Assembly: GCA_030539055.1 (NCBI GenBank)
Contig: JAUNSV010000003.1
Location: 31,346 to 95,345, forward strand
Direction: 5' to 3'
From: Eubacteriales bacterium
GTDB taxonomy: Bacteria; Bacillota; Clostridia; Lachnospirales; Lachnospiraceae
DNA length: 64,000 nucleotides
Positions 63,312-64,000 of the stretch are shown in pieces. The notes beneath the pieces were generated by a model that was not told the origin of the DNA, made no database searches, and worked only from the letters and a program-made list of their open reading frames with translations. The translations under genes were made by a program, and so were the position numbers. How positions within the stretch are numbered: the first letter of the stretch is position 1; the number at the start of each line of letters is the position of its first letter.

Positions 63312-63929
63312 ATGAAAGTAATTTTAGTAAATGGTTCTCCACACAAAAATGGTTGCACAAATAGAGCATTAGAAGAAATACAAATGCAATTAAAAAAAGA
63401 AAAAATTGATGCTGAAATATTTTGGATTGGAACAACTGTACAAGGTTGTATAGGATGTTATAAATGCAAAGAAACAGGAAAATGTGTGTTTGATGATAAA
63501 GTAGGTGAATTTTTAGAATTAGCAAAAGAAGCTAATGCATTTGTTTTTGGCTCTCCAGTATACTATGGTTCTGCTTGTGGTTCTATTATATCATTTATGG
63601 ATAGAGTATTTTTTAGTGGAGGTGAATATTTAGCTGATAAACCTGCAACATCTGTAGTATCATGCCGTAGAGGTGGAGCTACAGAAACTTTTTCGCAACT
63701 AAATATGTATTTTACAATCAATAATATGCCTGTAATTTCTTCACAATATTGGAATCAAGTACATGGTCAAACTCCAGAAGAAGTTGAACAAGATAAAGAG
63801 GGTCTGCAAACTATGAGAACGCTTGCAACAAATATGGCTTGGGTTTTAAATAGTATGAATGCAGGGTTAGAAAAGGGAATTAAAAAGCCAACGAGAGAGA
63901 AATGGATTAATACTAATTTTATAAGATAA
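63312..63929 (+). CDS. NAD(P)H-dependent FMN reductase / iron-sulfur flavoprotein-like
   Basis: 205 residues with a flavodoxin-like fold: VNGSPHKNGCTNRALEEI (FMN phosphate loop) and FVFGSPVYYGSACGS near residue 78. A Cys cluster GCIGCYKCKETGKCVF near 46 matches the compact Cys motif of iron-sulfur flavoproteins, though many annotated NADPH:FMN reductases share part of it. Likely a redox carrier or quinone/nitro-group reductase in the cytoplasm. Has its own promoter, so it is not part of the tungsten operon. A palindromic operator-like site follows it. Confidence 0.85.
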   Translation: MKVILVNGSPHKNGCTNRALEEIQMQLKKEKIDAEIFWIGTTVQGCIGCYKCKETGKCVFDDKVGEFLELAKEANAFVFGSPVYYGSACGSIISFMDRVFFSGGEYLADKPATSVVSCRRGGATETFSQLNMYFTINNMPVISSQYWNQVHGQTPEEVEQDKEGLQTMRTLATNMAWVLNSMNAGLEKGIKKPTREKWINTNFIR

Positions 63930-63938
63930 AAAATATAT

Positions 63939-63967
63939 TGACACGGTGTCAAAATAGTGATATAGTA
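63939..63967 (+). promoter_or_regulatory. Promoter with palindromic operator, driving a gene beyond the window
   Basis: TTGACA (63939-63944), a 17-bp spacer and TATAGT (63962-63967). The -35 is the left half of a perfect palindrome TTGACACGGTGTCAA (63939-63953), a form often bound by TetR-type repressors. Confidence 0.65.
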
Positions 63968-63986
63968 TTGCTATATCACTTTTTTA
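63957..63986 (+). terminator. Hairpin with T-run after the flavodoxin-family gene
   Basis: AGTGATATAG (63957-63966) pairs with CTATATCACT (63972-63981), 5-base loop, then TTTTT. It would end the flavodoxin-family transcript but also covers the -10 of the next promoter. Confidence 0.75.
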
Positions 63987-64000
63987 TTTATGATTTAGAT

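Overview
The window reads as chromosome of a low-GC, Gram-positive strict anaerobe of the Clostridia. Evidence: A/T-rich codon use, AGGAGG-type ribosome sites, sigma-A promoters with 17-bp spacers, a PASTA-domain Ser/Thr kinase with its PP2C phosphatase, a flavodiiron protein with rubredoxin, a giant 2-hydroxyacyl-CoA dehydratase activase, and a tungsten aldehyde oxidoreductase. I cannot name the species from sequence alone.

Layout. 1-8100 is a decaying accessory island with visibly higher GC. It holds a restriction-modification system whose nuclease has an in-frame stop, a DinJ/RelE-type toxin-antitoxin pair broken in both genes, a GIY-YIG protein, an AlbA_2 regulator, a YjdF remnant, a C45 acyltransferase and a RhuM protein. 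8169-26228 is mostly housekeeping or transport: a lipoprotein, metG-traX-tatD, a DUF3798-type ABC transporter operon ending in pepD, three tandem paralogous membrane proteins, an SH3/NlpC-P60 hydrolase, a four-domain flavodiiron protein and a glycosyltransferase. 26250-28680 is a second scar: an ilvE fragment, a DUF4143 ATPase, tRNA-Ser(GCU) and a VbhA antitoxin whose Fic toxin is reduced to about 20 codons. 28871-37551 is the conserved def-fmt-yugP-rsmB-rlmN-stp-prkC-serS block. 37734-50046 has a di-Mop protein, a threonine aldolase, the activase, gap-pgk-tpiA, a DUF6273 remnant, comM and dprA.

50089-63154 is the highlight: an apparent single transcription unit for a tungsten enzyme system. 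A consensus promoter leads into a Moco/Tuco-type riboswitch. Its aptamer shares bases with an intrinsic terminator, so the predicted logic is ON when cofactor is present. Next come a polyferredoxin, aldehyde:ferredoxin oxidoreductase, a MoaD-like carrier, and NuoE-, NuoF- and NuoG-like electron-transfer subunits. A tungstate ABC transporter (TupABC), two MoeA proteins (one fused to a periplasmic-binding-protein-like domain), MoaB/MogA, a MoeB/ThiF-like E1 enzyme and a half-size MOSC protein follow. Together they would import tungstate, build its pterin cofactor and feed an NAD-linked aldehyde oxidoreductase. No moaA, moaC or moaE lies in the window.

The most striking single observation is that TupA appears circularly permuted. 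The segment that is C-terminal in ordinary TupA sits just after the lipoprotein signal and a three-fold heptad repeat, and the protein ends where that segment should begin.
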